The translations under genes and the position numbers were made by a program. From positions 1 to 32,162 of the forward strand of contig URIC01000024.1 in the NCBI GenBank assembly GCA_900547755.1: a stretch of DNA of 32,162 nt, read 5' to 3'. This DNA comes from an uncultured Bacteroidales bacterium. Its GTDB lineage: Bacteria > Bacteroidota > Bacteroidia > Bacteroidales > Muribaculaceae. The notes below the pieces were generated by a model. It saw nothing but the letters and a program-made list of their open reading frames with translations, was not told the DNA's origin and did not search any database. Shown in pieces: positions 30,566-32,162 of this stretch (within the stretch, counting starts at the first letter, position 1; the number at the start of each line of letters is the position of its first letter).

Positions 30566-31908
30566 CAGAAGCCGGTGTAGTTGAGAGGAGTAAGCTCTTT
30601 GAGGCGGGCCTTGACTTCCGGTCTGATTTCCAGCGAGTCTATGAACTCCTCGATACTCTGTTCTGTGACCTCGGCATTGGTGCGGGTAAGGGCCTTGAGC
30701 GTCTCGTAAGGCTTGGGATAGCCCTCGCGGCGCAACACGGTCTGTATAGCCTCGGCCAGGACATTCCAGCGGTGTCCCAAATCGGCGCGTATGGCATCTT
30801 CGTTGAGCAGCAGCTTGCCAAGTCCCTTCAGGGTACTGGAAAAAGCGATTATGGAGTGGGCCATAGGCACACCTATGTTGCGCAACACGGTGGAGTCTGT
30901 AAGGTCTCTCTGCTGACGCGATACGGGGAGTTTGGCGGCCAGATGCGCGTAAATGGCGTTGGCTATGCCGAGGTTGCCTTCGGAGTTCTCGTAATCTATG
31001 GGATTCACCTTGTGGGGCATTGCGGAGGAGCCGACCTCGCCGGCCTTGATTTTCTGTTTGAAGTACTCCATAGAGATATACTGCCAGAAGTCACGGTCCA
31101 GGTCAAGCACGACGGTATTGATGCGGCGCAGTGCGTCGAAGAGAGCCGCCAGGTTGTCGTAATTGGAAATCTGGGTGGTGTACGTCTCCCTCTCTATACC
31201 GAGCCGCTCTTTCAGGAATCCGGATGCGAAAGCGGGCCAGTCGATATCCGGGAAGGCCACGCGGTGGGCGTTCATGTTGCCGGTGGCTCCGCCGAACTTG
31301 CCGCTCACGGGCACGGCCTTGAGCAACTCTTCCTGACGGCGCAGGCGATATGCGAACACCTCTATCTCTTTGCCCAGTCGTGTAGGAGTGGCGGGTTGTC
31401 CGTGGGTGCGTGCCAGCATGGGAATATCCTTCCACTCCCGGGCGAAGTTCTCCAGAGTGCCAATCAATTCCTCCAGCAGAGGCAGGTAAACTTCCCGGAT
31501 GGCATCGTTTACACTCATAGGCACACTCGTATTATTGATGTCCTGGCTGGTGAGGCCGAAGTGAATGAACTCCTTGTAATCCTGCAGGCCCATGGCATCG
31601 AATTTCTCTTTCAGGAAATATTCCACAGCCTTGACGTCATGGTTGGTGACGGACTCTATTTCCTTGATGCGGGCGGCATCGGCAACCTCAAAGTCACGGT
31701 AAATATCGCGGAGCTGCCCGAAAACCGAGGGATTCACTCCTGACAGCTGGGGCAAGGGAATCTGACAGAGAGCGATGAAATACTCCACCTCCACCTTCAC
31801 GCGATAGCGAATGAGGGCATATTCGGAGAAATACCGGTCAAGTTTCTCGCATTTGGAGCGATAGCGACCATCGATGGGGGAGATTGCTGTAAGAGAATTT
31901 AACTGCAT
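30565..31908 (-). CDS. purB: adenylosuccinate lyase
   Basis: This 447-residue homotetrameric enzyme of the fumarase/aspartase superfamily acts twice in purine synthesis: it cleaves SAICAR to AICAR, and adenylosuccinate to AMP, releasing fumarate. The superfamily signature is GSSAMPHKVNPIDYENSEGN near residues 293-312, in the mobile loop carrying the catalytic serine. The histidine regions TSQDINNTS and ARTHGQPATPTRLG are also present. Its length is normal. It is the first gene of a two-gene unit with queA. Confidence 0.97.
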   Translation of the reverse strand: MQLNSLTAISPIDGRYRSKCEKLDRYFSEYALIRYRVKVEVEYFIALCQIPLPQLSGVNPSVFGQLRDIYRDFEVADAARIKEIESVTNHDVKAVEYFLKEKFDAMGLQDYKEFIHFGLTSQDINNTSVPMSVNDAIREVYLPLLEELIGTLENFAREWKDIPMLARTHGQPATPTRLGKEIEVFAYRLRRQEELLKAVPVSGKFGGATGNMNAHRVAFPDIDWPAFASGFLKERLGIERETYTTQISNYDNLAALFDALRRINTVVLDLDRDFWQYISMEYFKQKIKAGEVGSSAMPHKVNPIDYENSEGNLGIANAIYAHLAAKLPVSRQQRDLTDSTVLRNIGVPMAHSIIAFSSTLKGLGKLLLNEDAIRADLGHRWNVLAEAIQTVLRREGYPKPYETLKALTRTNAEVTEQSIEEFIDSLEIRPEVKARLKELTPLNYTGF

Positions 31909-31967
31909 ATAATGTTGAGTATTAATTTGTTATCATAAAACAACGGGGCTCGGCCCGAAAATTTTTA

Positions 31968-31975
31968 CAAAATTA
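31968..31975 (-). promoter_or_regulatory. -7 element of purB
   Basis: TAATTTTG on the minus strand, 59 bases before the purB start. Only a TTTC-like sequence lies at the -33 distance. Confidence 0.45.
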
Positions 31976-31986
31976 GTAAAAAATTA

Positions 31987-32018
31987 TTTGGCAGAGCGAA
32001 AAAAAAGGTCTAACTTTG
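31987..32018 (+). promoter_or_regulatory. promoter of tRNA-Val
   Basis: TTTG (31987-31990), 20 bases, then TAACTTTG (32011-32018), an exact Bacteroidota match about 70 bases before the tRNA. It is divergent from purB. Confidence 0.8.
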
Positions 32019-32091
32019 CAATGCAAAACGGTAAAAAGAAGACGCTGTGAAGCGTGGTATTTAGGCAGTTTAAGTTAGTAATAAAATCTCA

Positions 32092-32162
32092 GGGCGCTTA
32101 GCTCAGTTGGTTCAGAGCGTCTGCCTTACAAGCAGAGGGTCGGGGGTTCGAATCCCTCAGCG
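32092..32162 (+). tRNA. tRNA-Val (TAC), cut by the window end
   Basis: The cloverleaf begins GGGCGCT, with D-arm GCTCAGTTGGTTCAGAGC, anticodon stem CTGC/GCAG with loop CTTACAA giving anticodon TAC, and T-arm with GTTCGAAT. The window stops within the 3' acceptor strand (AGCG, with CCC and the discriminator missing). Confidence 0.95.

Noticed and set aside
29441..30580. A 379-codon open frame opposite queA, and similar long frames opposite purB (30772-31743), nadA (19733-20641) and serS (17080-17949)
   Set aside because: Each lies wholly or almost wholly over a well-identified gene in another frame and shows no domain, signal peptide or promoter.

Overview
The window looks like a chromosomal segment of a Bacteroidales bacterium (Bacteroidota). 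Three lines support this. Promoters match the Bacteroidota pattern TTTG-N19-20-TAnnTTTG at several genes. There is a PorX-type response regulator with a PglZ domain, and there are secreted proteins with C-terminal domains resembling type IX secretion (T9SS) sorting signals. A C10 (streptopain-like) protease lipoprotein is also present. Most of the content is housekeeping. I see no CRISPR array, prophage, insertion sequence or rRNA.

Layout. 1-1692: an open frame cut by the window edge, then nadB. 1770-6678: a minus-strand housekeeping group, DUF177 (yceD-like) - rpmF - fabH - era - der, with a consensus promoter before the DUF177 gene and a U-tailed terminator after der. 6745-10181: an accessory patch with two paralogous T9SS-type secreted proteins on either side of a C10 protease lipoprotein. 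It holds duplicated terminator/promoter cassettes, near-identical gene 3' ends and GGGTC/GACCC hairpins. 10216-12610: a WaaP/Kdo-kinase-like gene divergent from cdd and a GT90-like glycosyltransferase, probably for the cell envelope. 12618-18755: a tightly packed minus-strand operon, yqeY - serS - nfnA - nfnB - tsaE - birA - queG, with several start/stop overlaps. 18860-19545: tRNA-Glu - rpsT - tRNA-Glu, with identical tRNAs, a consensus promoter and a terminator. 19649-20623: nadA.

20624-21064 is a 441-base intergenic region between divergent nadA and a TrmH-family methyltransferase gene. It carries four perfect TTATCTACA nonamers, arranged as two pairs in opposite orientation, plus three one-mismatch copies and an AT-rich stretch. 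Left of it nearly all genes lie on the minus strand; right of it most lie on the plus strand. This is the pattern expected of a replication origin, and it is the most interesting feature here. The oriC assignment is an inference.

21065-29254: trmH-like methyltransferase, mscL (minus), gapA, a degenerate kinase-like membrane protein followed by a GNAT-like protein, a lipoprotein overlapping ksgA, porX, and a PepSY-like secreted protein. 29345-31908: purB-queA on the minus strand. 32092-32162: tRNA-Val(TAC), cut by the window end.

Functional links: nadB and nadA give both steps from aspartate to quinolinate. queA and queG give the last two steps of queuosine synthesis. tsaE (t6A), ksgA, trmH, era, der, rpsT, rpmF and serS serve translation. 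NfnAB balances NADH, NADPH and ferredoxin. PorX and the T9SS-tailed proteins indicate a type IX secretion lifestyle.
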